Shown here piece after piece: positions 1 through 8,783 of a stretch of DNA of 40,422 bases. The translations under genes and the position numbers were made by a program. The DNA lies in assembly GCA_947505205.1 (NCBI GenBank), contig CANNKD010000007.1, forward strand, positions 1 to 40,422, read 5' to 3'. Positions within the stretch are counted from its first letter, which is position 1; each line of letters starts with the position of its first letter. This DNA is from Bacteroidota bacterium. Its GTDB lineage: Bacteria; Bacteroidota; Bacteroidia; Bacteroidales; F082. Under the pieces are notes generated by a model. That model searched no databases and was not told the DNA's origin. It saw only the letters and a program-made list of their open reading frames with translations.

Positions 1-726
1 GATTTTGAAGATATGCCTTTGCGCGAATTGGCTGCTTCGATCAAGAAACAAGGTGTAATACAGCCAGTTACCGTCCGGAAATTGGGTTACGATAAATACC
101 AGTTGATTTCGGGTGAACGGAGATTACGAGCTTCGAAAATGGCTGGTTTAGAGATGATTCCGGTCTTTGTTCGAGTAGCTAACGACGAACAAATGCTTGA
201 AATGGCTTTGATCGAAAATATCCATCGCGAAAACTTGAATGCCATCGAAATAGCGATTTCTTATCAGCGATTGATTGACGAATGTAATCTGACGCAGGAG
301 CAATTGAGCGACCAGATTGGGAAAAGCCGTACGAGTATTACCAATTTCCTGCGATTGCTCAAACTTCCTCCCGAAATTCAAATTGCATTACGCGATGGCC
401 ATATCACAATGGGACATGCCCGTGCTTTGATCAATATCGAGGATCAGACAAAACAGTTGCAGTTATTACAACAAATAATTGAAAAAGAGCTGAATGTGCG
501 CCAGGTTGAAGCGTTGGTTCGTGCCCTGACCAATCCGGTTGCACGGAAGGATACGACTAAAATTACTGTGCCAGAGCGTTTTATAGCTTATAGCAAAGAA
601 ATTGCTGATGCGCTGGAATGTAAAGCCGAAATTAAAAGGGATATCAGCGGAAAAGGTGCTTTGATGATCCATTTTAAAAATGATGATGAATTTAATCGTC
701 TCTACTCTATTTTGAGTCAAAAATAA
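1..726 (+). CDS. parB: ParB family chromosome-partitioning protein (5' partial)
   Basis: CTP-dependent DNA clamp that loads at parS sites near the origin and works with ParA in chromosome segregation. The reading frame is open from base 1 and the first visible ATG (13) lies inside the ParB/Srx domain, so the true start is upstream of the window. Visible are the GERRLRAS motif of the N-terminal CTPase domain (about residue 42 of the visible part), the ENIHRENLN segment, then the helix-turn-helix region (LSDQIGKSRTSITNFLRLL) and a C-terminal dimerisation part. It is followed after 4 bases by the DUF5683 gene, an order often seen in Bacteroidota (parA-parB-DUF5683-dapB-lepB). Identification is firm; only the N-terminus is missing. 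Confidence 0.95.
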   Translation, partial: DFEDMPLRELAASIKKQGVIQPVTVRKLGYDKYQLISGERRLRASKMAGLEMIPVFVRVANDEQMLEMALIENIHRENLNAIEIAISYQRLIDECNLTQEQLSDQIGKSRTSITNFLRLLKLPPEIQIALRDGHITMGHARALINIEDQTKQLQLLQQIIEKELNVRQVEALVRALTNPVARKDTTKITVPERFIAYSKEIADALECKAEIKRDISGKGALMIHFKNDDEFNRLYSILSQK

Positions 727-730
727 ACAG

Positions 731-1312
731 ATGCTACGTCGTCTATTGGTGATCCTTTTGCTTTCTGCAGTTCTATTGCCTGTGAATGCTCAAATTCAAG
801 GCAATGAGAGTGAATTAGCACCAAAGATCCATTCGCCAAAAAAAGCAACCATTTTTTCTGCAGTTATTCCGGGTTTGGGTCAGGCTTACAATAAAAAATA
901 TTGGAAAATTCCAGTTATATATGCAGGAATTGGTACTGTTTATTATTTTATTTCTACAAACCGTACAGTCTATCTGGAGGCGAATGAGGCCTATAATTAT
1001 GTTTCAAACGGCAGTGAATATCCTATTGATAATGATATGGTTACGAAATTTAACGATGGTATTTACAGCCAATCTGACCTGTTGCAAATCAGGGATTATT
1101 ACCGTCGAAGTTTGGAGTTAAGCTGGATTGTGATGGGGGCCTGGTATGTATTGAATATCATTGATGCCAATGTTGATGCAAATTTCTTCGATTATGATAT
1201 TGACGATGACCTTTCGGTAAACCTTAGTCCCATCATCGAAACAAAATATTTACAAAATTCGCTGAATCTGCCGCCTTCTCAGGTAGGTATTCGCTTATCT
1301 TTACGCTATTAA
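731..1312 (+). CDS. DUF5683 domain membrane-associated protein
   Basis: Protein of 193 residues with an N-terminal signal peptide (residues 1-20, ending VNA-Q) followed by the signature of the DUF5683 family: KKATIFSAVIPGLGQAYNKKYWKIP at about residues 37-60 (a basic, glycine-rich loop before a hydrophobic segment), then a second hydrophobic stretch around residues 130-145. The function of the family is unknown. Position between parB and dapB with 4- and 13-base spacing argues for co-transcription and matches a gene order conserved in Bacteroidota. I cannot assign a role beyond an envelope-located protein. Confidence 0.85.
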   Translation: MLRRLLVILLLSAVLLPVNAQIQGNESELAPKIHSPKKATIFSAVIPGLGQAYNKKYWKIPVIYAGIGTVYYFISTNRTVYLEANEAYNYVSNGSEYPIDNDMVTKFNDGIYSQSDLLQIRDYYRRSLELSWIVMGAWYVLNIIDANVDANFFDYDIDDDLSVNLSPIIETKYLQNSLNLPPSQVGIRLSLRY

Positions 1313-1325
1313 TCCTCATTATCTT

Positions 1326-2060
1326 ATGAAGAAATTAAATATTTGTTTAATTGGCTATGGCCGTATGGGAAAAGAAGTTGAGAAAATTTCCATTGAACGC
1401 GGGCATAAAATATTTTTGAAACTCAATAGCGAGCAAGAATGGCTAACTAATATCAATGAGTTCATGAAAAGTGATGTTGCCATCGATTTTAGTTCTCCTA
1501 ACCGGGTTGTTGATAATATTCACAAATGTTTCGATGGGAATATTCCTGTCGTAGTTGGAACCACAGGCTGGTACAATCAATTAAATGAAGTAGAAAACTG
1601 GTGTTCTGAAACAAATCAAAGTCTTTTTCATGCGCCTAATTTTAGCGTTGGTATGAACATTGTTTTCGAAATGAACCAGCTATTAGCAAAGTTTACCGCA
1701 AAATATGATTATACCTTATCATTAAGCGAAGAGCATCATATCAATAAAAAGGACACACCAAGTGGAACCGCGCTTGAGTTAGCAAAAGAGATTATCGATC
1801 AAAATCATAAATACAAAGGCTGGAAAATTGGCCAACATATTGATGCTGACTTACTTCCGATTGAAGTAACCCGAAGAGAAAATGTGAGTGGCATTCATGA
1901 AATTGTTGCGCAATCGGACGAAGATATCATCATCTTACGCCATGAGGCACGCGGTTTAAATGGCTTTGCATTAGGTGCTGTCCTGGCTGCTGAGTTTCTT
2001 TATGGAAAAAAAGGAATCTTTACAATAAAAGACCTCCTTCATTCTGTGTTAAACCATTGA
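1326..2060 (+). CDS. dapB: 4-hydroxy-tetrahydrodipicolinate reductase
   Basis: Reduces 4-hydroxy-tetrahydrodipicolinate with NAD(P)H in the diaminopimelate/lysine pathway, supplying meso-DAP for peptidoglycan and lysine. The 244-residue length is usual for the Bacteroidota form. Seen: the Rossmann nucleotide-binding loop GYGRMGKEV (residues 10-18), the DFSSP segment (54-58), GTTGW (78-82), and the catalytic signature EEHHINKKDTPSGTA (135-149), with the His pair at 137-138 and the Lys at 141/142. It sits in the parB-lepB run, 13 bases after the DUF5683 gene and 4 bases before a lipoprotein gene, so it is probably translated from a shared mRNA. Confidence 0.96.
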   Translation: MKKLNICLIGYGRMGKEVEKISIERGHKIFLKLNSEQEWLTNINEFMKSDVAIDFSSPNRVVDNIHKCFDGNIPVVVGTTGWYNQLNEVENWCSETNQSLFHAPNFSVGMNIVFEMNQLLAKFTAKYDYTLSLSEEHHINKKDTPSGTALELAKEIIDQNHKYKGWKIGQHIDADLLPIEVTRRENVSGIHEIVAQSDEDIIILRHEARGLNGFALGAVLAAEFLYGKKGIFTIKDLLHSVLNH

Positions 2061-2064
2061 TTGA

Positions 2065-2535
2065 ATGCATAGTATAATCAGATTGAATTGCATTATTTTA
2101 GGTTTGGGATTAATGGTTGCCTGCTCAGGTTCTAAAAGTGCAGTCGTTTCAAATCAAGGATTAGATAAACTGTCTGATCCGAAATGTTTGGCCTTGATAA
2201 AATCAGATAAATCATTGGATTTGCTTTCCGGTGATCTTTTTCAAATTGAATCTTCAGGTATTTCAGGAAATTGTTTAAAGATTGAAATCAGCTATAGCGG
2301 TGGGTGTGGTAAAACAGAGATGCAGCTTTATTATAACGAAATCGTGCAAATGAATGTGGAAGCCGCATTATTCCTAACACCTAAATTCATTGATAATGAT
2401 CCGTGTCGGGAAATTGTTTGTGATACTTTGCTTTTCGATCTGAGTCCTTTTGAAGGAATTGCACGTGCCGGCGGTATCGAAATACATATTTCCGGTTATG
2501 AAAAACCACTCACTTTTGCGTTACCATTGCATTGA
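2065..2535 (+). CDS. Putative lipoprotein of unknown function
   Basis: Protein of 156 residues with a type II signal peptide: hydrophobic residues 8-19 and lipobox LMVAC with Cys20 as the lipidated residue. The mature part is rich in cysteine (C41, the CGK and CREIVC segments), suggesting disulfides in the periplasm. No family is recognised by eye. It begins 4 bases after dapB and is followed by a 75-base gap containing a promoter-like -7 box for lepB, so it is likely the last gene of the parB-dapB transcript. Confidence 0.7.
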   Translation: MHSIIRLNCIILGLGLMVACSGSKSAVVSNQGLDKLSDPKCLALIKSDKSLDLLSGDLFQIESSGISGNCLKIEISYSGGCGKTEMQLYYNEIVQMNVEAALFLTPKFIDNDPCREIVCDTLLFDLSPFEGIARAGGIEIHISGYEKPLTFALPLH

Positions 2536-2584
2536 TTATGAATTATTAACAGTAACGATATATCACTCATTCGAGATAGATTTC

Positions 2585-2592
2585 TACCTTTG
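2585..2592 (+). promoter_or_regulatory. Bacteroidota -7 promoter box for lepB
   Basis: TACCTTTG fits the TAnnTTTG -7 consensus used by the primary sigma factor in Bacteroidota and lies 18 bases before the lepB ATG. No good -33 TTTG is seen at the usual 19-21 base spacing, so support is moderate. Confidence 0.5.
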
Positions 2593-2610
2593 TCAATCAA
2601 ATAATATACC

Positions 2611-4122
2611 ATGATAGGATTAATCATCATCATTCCCTTATTACTCTCTATTCCGGTTGCTTTTACCTGGCAATATTTCACCAAAGCTGGTTTTAAAAGC
2701 AATTTAGCATTTATTCCTTTTTACAATCTGCATATCTTGCTGAAAATCATAAGAAAACCTCTTTGGTGGTGGATTTTTTTAATCATACCATTTATCAATG
2801 TTTTTGTTTTAATGTTGATGTTGGTTGAGCTTGGAAAATGTTTCGGTAGTTTCAAACTGACCGAACATCTTGCAGCCGTTCTTGTTTCTTTTGTGTATTT
2901 CCCATACCTAGCTTCGAAAGGTGGTATTGTTTACCATGATCCGCTTACAACAGAGCGTCCCAAAAAAGGTTCTGTTCGCGAATGGGCCGATGCGATTATT
3001 TTTGCCGTTGTTGCCGCCACGATTATTCGTACTTTTCTTTTCGAAGCTTATACAATTCCAACTTCCAGTATGGAAAAATCGTTGCTTGTCGGCGATTTTT
3101 TATTTGTTAGTAAAATCAGTTACGGGCCAAAACTACCGAATACGCCCATTGCTTTTCCTTTCGTACATCATACAATGCCGTTGAGCACCACTTTGAAATC
3201 TTATGTTGAATGGATTAAACTTCCTTTTTATCGGTTTCCCGGATTTGGAAATGTGAATCGTTATGATGCAGTGGTATTTAATTATCCGGCAGGCGATACT
3301 TTGAGTGATAAGTTTCAGAGCAACGTCAGTTATTATTCTTTGATAAAGGAATATGGTCGTGATCGTGTTTGGAGTGATCAAAGGAATTTTGGGAAAATCA
3401 TCTCCCGACCGGTTGATAAACGTGAAAATTATATCAAACGTTGCGTTGGTTTGCCCGGAGATTCTATCAAAATCATCGATGCCGATTTATATGTGAATGG
3501 TGTAAAAGCCATGATTCCAGCGGGTTTACAGTTTAAATATCTTGTAAAGACTGATGGAAATCCACTTAATCAGCGGGTGCTTGATAAAATGAATATCACA
3601 GAAGGAAAACGGTCAGGTTCAAATGAATTTATTTTTTGGATTGGTCAGGATATCGCCGCACAGATGAAATCGATGCCAAACGTAGTCGGAGTTACTAAAA
3701 TGATTGAGCCAGCCGGCGAACGAAATCCGGATGTGTTTCCTTATAGCCCTGATTATATTTGGAATATCGACAATTTTGGTTCGATGTGGGTGCCACAAGC
3801 CGGTAAAACAGTCGAACTTACAACAAAGAATCTACCTTTATATCAACGTATTATCACAGCTTATGAAGGAAATAAATTAAAAGTTGAAGGAGGTAAAATA
3901 TTCATTAACGGCAAGTTATCTACTTCATATACTTTCAAAATGGATTATTACTGGATGATGGGCGATAACCGTCATAATTCTGCTGATTCTCGGATCTGGG
4001 GTTTTGTGCCTTATGATCATATCGTAGGAAAAGCTGTTTTTGTTTGGCTTTCACTCGATCCCAATAAGTCACTTTTTAATGGAAAAATACGTTTTAATAA
4101 ATCAATGCGCGTAGTTAAGTAA
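2611..4122 (+). CDS. lepB: Signal peptidase I, long Bacteroidota form with N-terminal DUF5684-like membrane domain
   Basis: Cleaves signal peptides from exported preproteins at the outer face of the inner membrane, using a Ser-Lys dyad. At 503 residues it is much longer than the classical enzyme of about 320. Residues 1-105 form a three-helix membrane domain resembling DUF5684, followed by a further transmembrane anchor (about 126-145). Conserved boxes are visible: [14 protein letters not shown] with catalytic Ser153, [11 protein letters not shown] with catalytic Lys276, and the late [13 protein letters not shown] box near residue 450. Between box D and box E there is an insertion of about 160 residues. 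It has its own -7 box and is followed after 13 bases by a cyclophilin gene. Confidence 0.95.
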   Translation: MIGLIIIIPLLLSIPVAFTWQYFTKAGFKSNLAFIPFYNLHILLKIIRKPLWWWIFLIIPFINVFVLMLMLVELGKCFGSFKLTEHLAAVLVSFVYFPYLASKGGIVYHDPLTTERPKKGSVREWADAIIFAVVAATIIRTFLFEAYTIPTSSMEKSLLVGDFLFVSKISYGPKLPNTPIAFPFVHHTMPLSTTLKSYVEWIKLPFYRFPGFGNVNRYDAVVFNYPAGDTLSDKFQSNVSYYSLIKEYGRDRVWSDQRNFGKIISRPVDKRENYIKRCVGLPGDSIKIIDADLYVNGVKAMIPAGLQFKYLVKTDGNPLNQRVLDKMNITEGKRSGSNEFIFWIGQDIAAQMKSMPNVVGVTKMIEPAGERNPDVFPYSPDYIWNIDNFGSMWVPQAGKTVELTTKNLPLYQRIITAYEGNKLKVEGGKIFINGKLSTSYTFKMDYYWMMGDNRHNSADSRIWGFVPYDHIVGKAVFVWLSLDPNKSLFNGKIRFNKSMRVVK

Positions 4123-4135
4123 ATTCAATATTAAT

Positions 4136-4573
4136 ATGAAAAAAGCCCTTATAGAAACAGAGCATGGAATCATGACCGTGGAACTGTTCAATGACGATGC
4201 TCCAAATACGGTAGCAAATTTTGTAAAATTATCAGAATCAGGATTTTATAATGGATTGAAATTTCATCGTGTTATCCCGAATTTTGTAGTGCAGGCCGGT
4301 TGTCCGAAAGGCGATGGAACCGGTGGCCCCGGCTATAAAATCAATTGTGAACTCACAGGTGATAAGCAATTCCACGATCGTGGCGTTCTGTCGATGGCTC
4401 ATGCAGGAAGAAACACAGGTGGATCCCAGTTTTTTATCTGCCATAGCCGACAAAATACAGCACATTTAGACCGAAACCATACTGTTTTTGGTAAAGTAAT
4501 TGATAATGTGGATGTTGTGGATGAAATCCAACAAGGAGATAAAATTATGTCGATAAAAATTGTGGAAGATTAG
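4136..4573 (+). CDS. Cyclophilin-type peptidyl-prolyl cis-trans isomerase
   Basis: Catalyses cis-trans isomerisation of Xaa-Pro bonds during protein folding. The 145-residue protein is a minimal cyclophilin domain. Seen: [24 protein letters not shown] (the active-site strand with FHR and the Q-G pair) near residues 42-65, and GGSQFFI near 95-101. No signal peptide, so it is likely cytoplasmic. It lies 13 bases after lepB and is probably the last gene of that transcript, since a strong terminator follows 44 bases downstream. Confidence 0.94.
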   Translation: MKKALIETEHGIMTVELFNDDAPNTVANFVKLSESGFYNGLKFHRVIPNFVVQAGCPKGDGTGGPGYKINCELTGDKQFHDRGVLSMAHAGRNTGGSQFFICHSRQNTAHLDRNHTVFGKVIDNVDVVDEIQQGDKIMSIKIVED

Positions 4574-4616
4574 TAGAGAATCTCACAATAAAAACTTCAT
4601 TCATCAAAGCAAAATT

Positions 4617-4657
4617 GCCTGATTCACTTCATCGAAAGAATCAGGCCGTTTTTTTTT
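4617..4657 (+). terminator. Rho-independent terminator after the cyclophilin gene
   Basis: Perfect 9-bp stem GCCTGATTC (4617-4625) / GAATCAGGC (4638-4646), 12-base loop, and a run of nine T at 4649-4657. It ends the lepB-cyclophilin transcript just before the ftsK promoter. Confidence 0.9.
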
Positions 4658-4669
4658 GACCAATTTCAT

Positions 4670-4677
4670 TACTTTTG
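4670..4677 (+). promoter_or_regulatory. Bacteroidota -7 promoter box for ftsK
   Basis: TACTTTTG matches TAnnTTTG and lies 22 bases before the ftsK ATG and 12 bases after the upstream terminator, which implies a fresh transcription start here. A clear -33 element is not visible. Confidence 0.6.
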
Positions 4678-4699
4678 CACATTAGAATTTGTAATTAAA

Positions 4700-7174
4700 A
4701 TGGCTGAAATAACAGGCAAACGTAAAACAAATACGATTAGAAATGAGGATATCGAGAAATCGGTTGAATTGCCTTTGTCTAAAAAGGTAGTTAAAAAAGC
4801 AGTCGTTAAGCGTGAGTGGTTTTTTAATGATGAGCGGTTCAAGAAAGTTTCTGGCGCATTATTGATTTTCTTTGCTGTTTTTCTGTTTCTTGCCTTTATC
4901 ACTTTCCTGCTGAATTGGTTTTATGAAATTACAGATGATGTTTTTGGTGATTTTCCAATCGCAAATGTGCTGAGAGGCGAAGATCGAGATGTTAACAACA
5001 GTACCGGGAATTTGGGCGCAATGTTATCTCAACTTCTTGTAAAAGAGGGTTTTGGTATTGGTGCATTTTATCTTGTTGTACTTATTATCAATTGGGGAAT
5101 CAGGTTGATGATTGGTTTTAAGTTATTGACTCCATGGCGCAACTGGCGATTGGCGATTTTAATGCTTGTTTGGTTACCCTTGTTAATGACATTTAGCTTC
5201 CCTGATGATCCGCTGAATGTGATGGGCGGTGCAGTTGGTATGTTCCTTTTGAAATATTTGATATCTCTGTTAGGAAGCGTTGGCGTGGTCTTTGCCTTGG
5301 TCTTTGTGTTCCTCGCTTTGTTGATCGCGACTTTCGATTTTTCATTTCTATTTCATCCAAAAACAGCGTTTGATACAGGAATGAAATCGAAGAACGGCGA
5401 AAATATGGCTGAGGATAAATATAATACTGTCGAGTATGCTGTTGAGGATGAGATAGATAATGATTTTATTCCGAAAAAGAAACCGACAAATAAAAACGAT
5501 ATTGTGCTTGAAGCAGATGATCTTGATTTAAACCAGCTTCCATTATTCGAAGTCCCCAAGGTTGATCAGGGTAAAGATGTTGAGCTGAGTGTTCAAAAAC
5601 CTGTAGATGAGTCTGTTAAATCAAAGGGAACCGTTGAACGACAAGGATTGGATACGAAGTTTGATCCTACCTTGGACCTTCCTGATTACCGTTTCCCTCC
5701 ACTCGATTTGTTAAATGAATATGGTGACGGTAAAATAACTGTCGATCGCTCCGAATTAGAGGCAAATAAAAATAGAATTGTTGAAACGTTGGGTAACTAT
5801 TCCATTGGTATTGAGCGTATTAAGGCAACCATAGGACCAACGGTCACTTTGTACGAAATTGTTCCATCTGCAGGTGTTCGCATTTCCCGTATCAAAGGTT
5901 TGGAAGACGATATTGCCCTCAGTTTGTCGGCCATGGGCATTCGTATTATTGCGCCAATTCCCGGAAAAGGAACTGTAGGTATTGAGGTTCCGAACCTAAA
6001 ACCTGAGATTGTCTCCATGCGTTCTATCATTGGTTCTGATCGGTTTCAGCAAAGTAATTATGAGTTACCCTTTGGATTAGGTAAAACGATTGCTAACGAA
6101 AGCTTTGTCGCCGACCTTACCAAAATGCCCCATCTTCTGATGGCAGGTGCAACCGGTCAGGGGAAATCCGTTGGCTTAAATGCACTCATCACCTCGTTGT
6201 TGTATTGCAAACATCCATCCGAACTTAAATTTGTGATGGTGGATCCTAAAAAGGTTGAATTGAGCCTGTTTAGCCGGATTGAACGTCATTATCTGGCGAA
6301 ACTACCTGATTCAGAGGAAGCTATAATAACTGATACACGTAAAGTTGTAAGAACCTTGAACTCTTTGAGCATTGAAATGGATGATCGGTACGATCTTTTA
6401 AAAGATGCACAGGTTCGGAATATTAAAGAATACAATATAAAGTTTAAAGATCGTCGCTTAGCACCAAAGCCCGATGTGAAGCACCGTTTTTTGCCATATA
6501 TCGTATTGGTTGTTGACGAATTTGCCGATTTAATTATGACAGCCGGCAAAGAAGTTGAAGGTCCAATAACGCGCTTGGCTCAATTGGCTCGCGCAGTTGG
6601 TATCCATTTGATTATCGCCACGCAACGCCCATCGGTGAATATTATTACCGGTACAATCAAAGCTAATTTTCCGGCACGACTTGCTTTTAGGGTGATTTCG
6701 CGCATCGATTCACGTACTATTTTAGATACCGGAGGTGCTGATCAACTCGTTGGTCGAGGTGATATGCTTCTGTCAACCGGAAGCGATATCGTTCGTTTGC
6801 AATGTGCTTTCATCGATACACCTGAAGTTGAACGACTCACCGAGTTCATTGGTTCACAGCGGGGTTATCCTGATGCCTATCATTTACCGGAATATTCTGA
6901 CGAGCAGGATGAACCGGTTGAAATGCTTGACCCATCTGAACGTGATGTTCTATTTGAGGATGCAGCGCGCATTATCGTGCAAACGCAACAGGGATCAACT
7001 TCACTTTTACAACGTAAATTAAAACTTGGATATAACAGAGCCGGTCGCATTATTGATCAACTGGAATCAGCCGGAATAGTTGGCCCCTTTGAAGGTAGTA
7101 AAGCGCGTGAAGTCAGGGTTGCCAATGAAATGGCTTTGGAACAGTTTTTGAAGGATTTAGACAATAGAAATTAA
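4700..7174 (+). CDS. ftsK: FtsK/SpoIIIE DNA translocase
   Basis: Hexameric ATP-driven DNA pump at the division septum that clears chromosome ends and activates dimer resolution. The 824-residue protein has four N-terminal transmembrane helices (about 50-75, 115-135, 150-167, 172-215), a linker rich in acidic residues (220-320), then the motor domain. Seen: Walker A GATGQGKS (483-490), VMVDPKKVELSLF after it, Walker B VLVVDEFADLIM (about 608-619), and the ATQRPSVNIITG segment typical of FtsK. The C-terminus (about 745-815) is the winged-helix gamma domain (QGSTSLLQRKLKLGYNRAGRIID), which reads polar DNA sequences. A LolA-like gene follows after 9 bases. Confidence 0.96.
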   Translation: MAEITGKRKTNTIRNEDIEKSVELPLSKKVVKKAVVKREWFFNDERFKKVSGALLIFFAVFLFLAFITFLLNWFYEITDDVFGDFPIANVLRGEDRDVNNSTGNLGAMLSQLLVKEGFGIGAFYLVVLIINWGIRLMIGFKLLTPWRNWRLAILMLVWLPLLMTFSFPDDPLNVMGGAVGMFLLKYLISLLGSVGVVFALVFVFLALLIATFDFSFLFHPKTAFDTGMKSKNGENMAEDKYNTVEYAVEDEIDNDFIPKKKPTNKNDIVLEADDLDLNQLPLFEVPKVDQGKDVELSVQKPVDESVKSKGTVERQGLDTKFDPTLDLPDYRFPPLDLLNEYGDGKITVDRSELEANKNRIVETLGNYSIGIERIKATIGPTVTLYEIVPSAGVRISRIKGLEDDIALSLSAMGIRIIAPIPGKGTVGIEVPNLKPEIVSMRSIIGSDRFQQSNYELPFGLGKTIANESFVADLTKMPHLLMAGATGQGKSVGLNALITSLLYCKHPSELKFVMVDPKKVELSLFSRIERHYLAKLPDSEEAIITDTRKVVRTLNSLSIEMDDRYDLLKDAQVRNIKEYNIKFKDRRLAPKPDVKHRFLPYIVLVVDEFADLIMTAGKEVEGPITRLAQLARAVGIHLIIATQRPSVNIITGTIKANFPARLAFRVISRIDSRTILDTGGADQLVGRGDMLLSTGSDIVRLQCAFIDTPEVERLTEFIGSQRGYPDAYHLPEYSDEQDEPVEMLDPSERDVLFEDAARIIVQTQQGSTSLLQRKLKLGYNRAGRIIDQLESAGIVGPFEGSKAREVRVANEMALEQFLKDLDNRN

Positions 7175-7183
7175 TAATACAAA

Positions 7184-7825
7184 ATGAAAATATCACTAAA
7201 GACACTTGTAACTTTTTTATTATCATTCATTTATATGGGTGTTTCGGCCCAAAAATCTGCCGATCAATTGTTAAAAAGTGTGATCGATAACACAAAATCC
7301 TATAAAACCCTTGAGGTTGATTTCAGCTATCAGATGTTTGATGGCAAAGCCGGTATCGATGAAATCAAAAAAGGCTCCGTTTCAATCAAAGGAGATGCGT
7401 ATAAATTGACCATGGCCGGACAAATAGTTATTTGCGATGCTAAAACTGTTTGGACATATCTTGAAGATAGCCAGGAGGTTATGGTAAGTACAGCAGATAA
7501 ATCGGCTGATGCCATCACTCCAAGCAGTTTATTAACCTCCTATTATGAAGATTACAAAGCCTCGTATATCAATGACAAAGTCAATACATCAAAAGGATTG
7601 AAAACCATAGAGTTAAAGCCGGAGAAAGTAAAGAAATTCACTAAAATTCTGATTGGTCTTAATGAAGCCAAATTGCAAATCGTTAATTTCTCAATCTTCG
7701 ACAACGGCGGTAATACTTTCGTTTATGATATCTCTAAAATGACGCCAAATACTCCAATGGAAGATGCTGATTTTAAGTTTAATATAGCCGATTATCCTGG
7801 TGTTGATGTGGTTGATATGCGGTAG
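7184..7825 (+). CDS. lolA: LolA-like outer-membrane lipoprotein carrier protein
   Basis: Periplasmic carrier expected to shuttle lipoproteins from the inner to the outer membrane. The 213-residue protein starts with a signal peptide (residues 1-22, cut after VSA) and continues as a LolA/LolB-fold protein: alternating strands with KKGSVSIKGDAYKLTM, an ICDAKTVWTY segment (about 82-91) and SSLLTSYYEDY, as in COG2834 proteins of Bacteroidota. It is 9 bases downstream of ftsK, the usual partner in this phylum, and shares its transcript. Family assignment is good; carrier function is inferred from the family. Confidence 0.85.
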   Translation: MKISLKTLVTFLLSFIYMGVSAQKSADQLLKSVIDNTKSYKTLEVDFSYQMFDGKAGIDEIKKGSVSIKGDAYKLTMAGQIVICDAKTVWTYLEDSQEVMVSTADKSADAITPSSLLTSYYEDYKASYINDKVNTSKGLKTIELKPEKVKKFTKILIGLNEAKLQIVNFSIFDNGGNTFVYDISKMTPNTPMEDADFKFNIADYPGVDVVDMR

Positions 7826-7836
7826 GTTTTTAGTAA

Positions 7837-7860
7837 AATTCAGGATTTTCTGAATTATTT
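7837..7860 (+). terminator. Weak terminator-like hairpin after lolA
   Basis: Perfect 7-bp inverted repeat AATTCAG (7837-7843) / CTGAATT (7850-7856) with 6-base loop, followed by a short, interrupted T run. It lies 11 bases after the lolA stop codon. Confidence 0.45.
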
Positions 7861-7928
7861 TAATCATGTTCTTCAAGTGAGATGAGTATCGTATTTAATA
7901 GTTTTCAAACTTTTAGTAACCAGAATTT

Positions 7929-8171
7929 ATGATTATTTCCATAGACATCAGCTATTATCCATTAACAGACGAGTTTATTCCTCCTGTGCTTGATTTCATC
8001 AATCGCTTACAGCAATATTCTGAGATTGCTATCGAAAGAAATGGATTAAGTACGCAAGTTTTTGGCGAATATGATGATGTAATGAGGATTATTACTGCTG
8101 AAATGAAGCTGTCTTGCGAAATCCCACATTCGGTTTTTGTCCTTAAAATCGTCAATTCTGATCGTCGCTAA
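7929..8171 (+). CDS. YkoF/COG0011-like small thiamine-binding-type protein
   Basis: Protein of 80 residues with no signal peptide. The sequence fits the small ferredoxin-like-fold family related to YkoF and MTH1187 (COG0011): an opening strand IISIDISYYPL, a helix ending in INRLQQY, then NGLSTQVFGEYDDVMRIITAEM and a final strand SVFVLKIV. Members of the wider family bind thiamine or hydroxymethylpyrimidine, but many are uncharacterised. It lies 9 bases upstream of a PnuC-type transporter and a NadR-like kinase, so it is probably a partner in vitamin salvage. Family placement is by motif pattern only; the ligand is unknown. No TPP riboswitch is seen upstream. Confidence 0.65.
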   Translation: MIISIDISYYPLTDEFIPPVLDFINRLQQYSEIAIERNGLSTQVFGEYDDVMRIITAEMKLSCEIPHSVFVLKIVNSDRR

Positions 8172-8180
8172 TGCTATGCA

Positions 8181-8783
8181 ATGAATAATATTTTTCAACT
8201 ATTCATTGATAATATTCTGCAAACCAGTTTATTGGAGTTTTTTGCTGTTGTTTTCGGTTTGCTTTCTGTTTGGTACAGCCGTAAAGTGAATATTCTCGTT
8301 TATCCAACCGGAATTGTAAGCGTCCTGATTTATGTTTATATCTGTTTCAAGGCTGGTTTATACGCTGATATGGGCATCAACGGGGTTTATTTTGTGATGA
8401 GCGTTTTTGGCTGGTATAACTGGACTCGAAAGATACAGGACGAAACGCTTGTTAAAATTACTTTCCTATCGTTGAAAGGTCATCTTTTCGCAGTTGGCGT
8501 AGTAGTAGTTTCTTTTTTCATGCTTAGCTATGTTTTGACTCATTTTACAGACAGCACGGTTCCTTATATCGATTCATTTACCACAGCGGTTTTCATTGTT
8601 GGAATGTGGTTGATGGCTGTAAAAAAAGTTGAAAACTGGCTTTATTGGATTGTAGGCGATATCATTTGTATGCCTATGTTTTTTTATAAAGGACTTGCTT
8701 TTACAAGCTTTCAGTATTTTGTATTTCTGATTCTGGCTGTGATGGGATTTATTTCATGGAGAAAAGTCATCAAAAATGCTTAA
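8181..8783 (+). CDS. pnuC: PnuC-family nicotinamide riboside (or related vitamin) transporter
   Basis: Facilitator of the SWEET-like fold that moves an unphosphorylated vitamin precursor across the inner membrane; trapping is by phosphorylation inside. The 200-residue protein has about seven hydrophobic helices. Characteristic parts are the LSVWYSRKVNILVYPTG stretch (about 27-43), the GWYNWTRK motif (about 77-84), and VENWLYWIVGDII (about 150-162). The PnuC family also includes thiamine (PnuT) and riboflavin (PnuX) carriers. The overlapping downstream NadR-like kinase favours nicotinamide riboside, while the YkoF-like gene upstream points toward thiamine, so the substrate stays open. Confidence 0.88.
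   Translation: MNNIFQLFIDNILQTSLLEFFAVVFGLLSVWYSRKVNILVYPTGIVSVLIYVYICFKAGLYADMGINGVYFVMSVFGWYNWTRKIQDETLVKITFLSLKGHLFAVGVVVVSFFMLSYVLTHFTDSTVPYIDSFTTAVFIVGMWLMAVKKVENWLYWIVGDIICMPMFFYKGLAFTSFQYFVFLILAVMGFISWRKVIKNA

Noticed and set aside
7826-7928. Possible TPP riboswitch before the YkoF-like gene
   Set aside because: Neither the CTGAGA-type nor the ACCTGATCTGG-type conserved blocks of the THI element are present.
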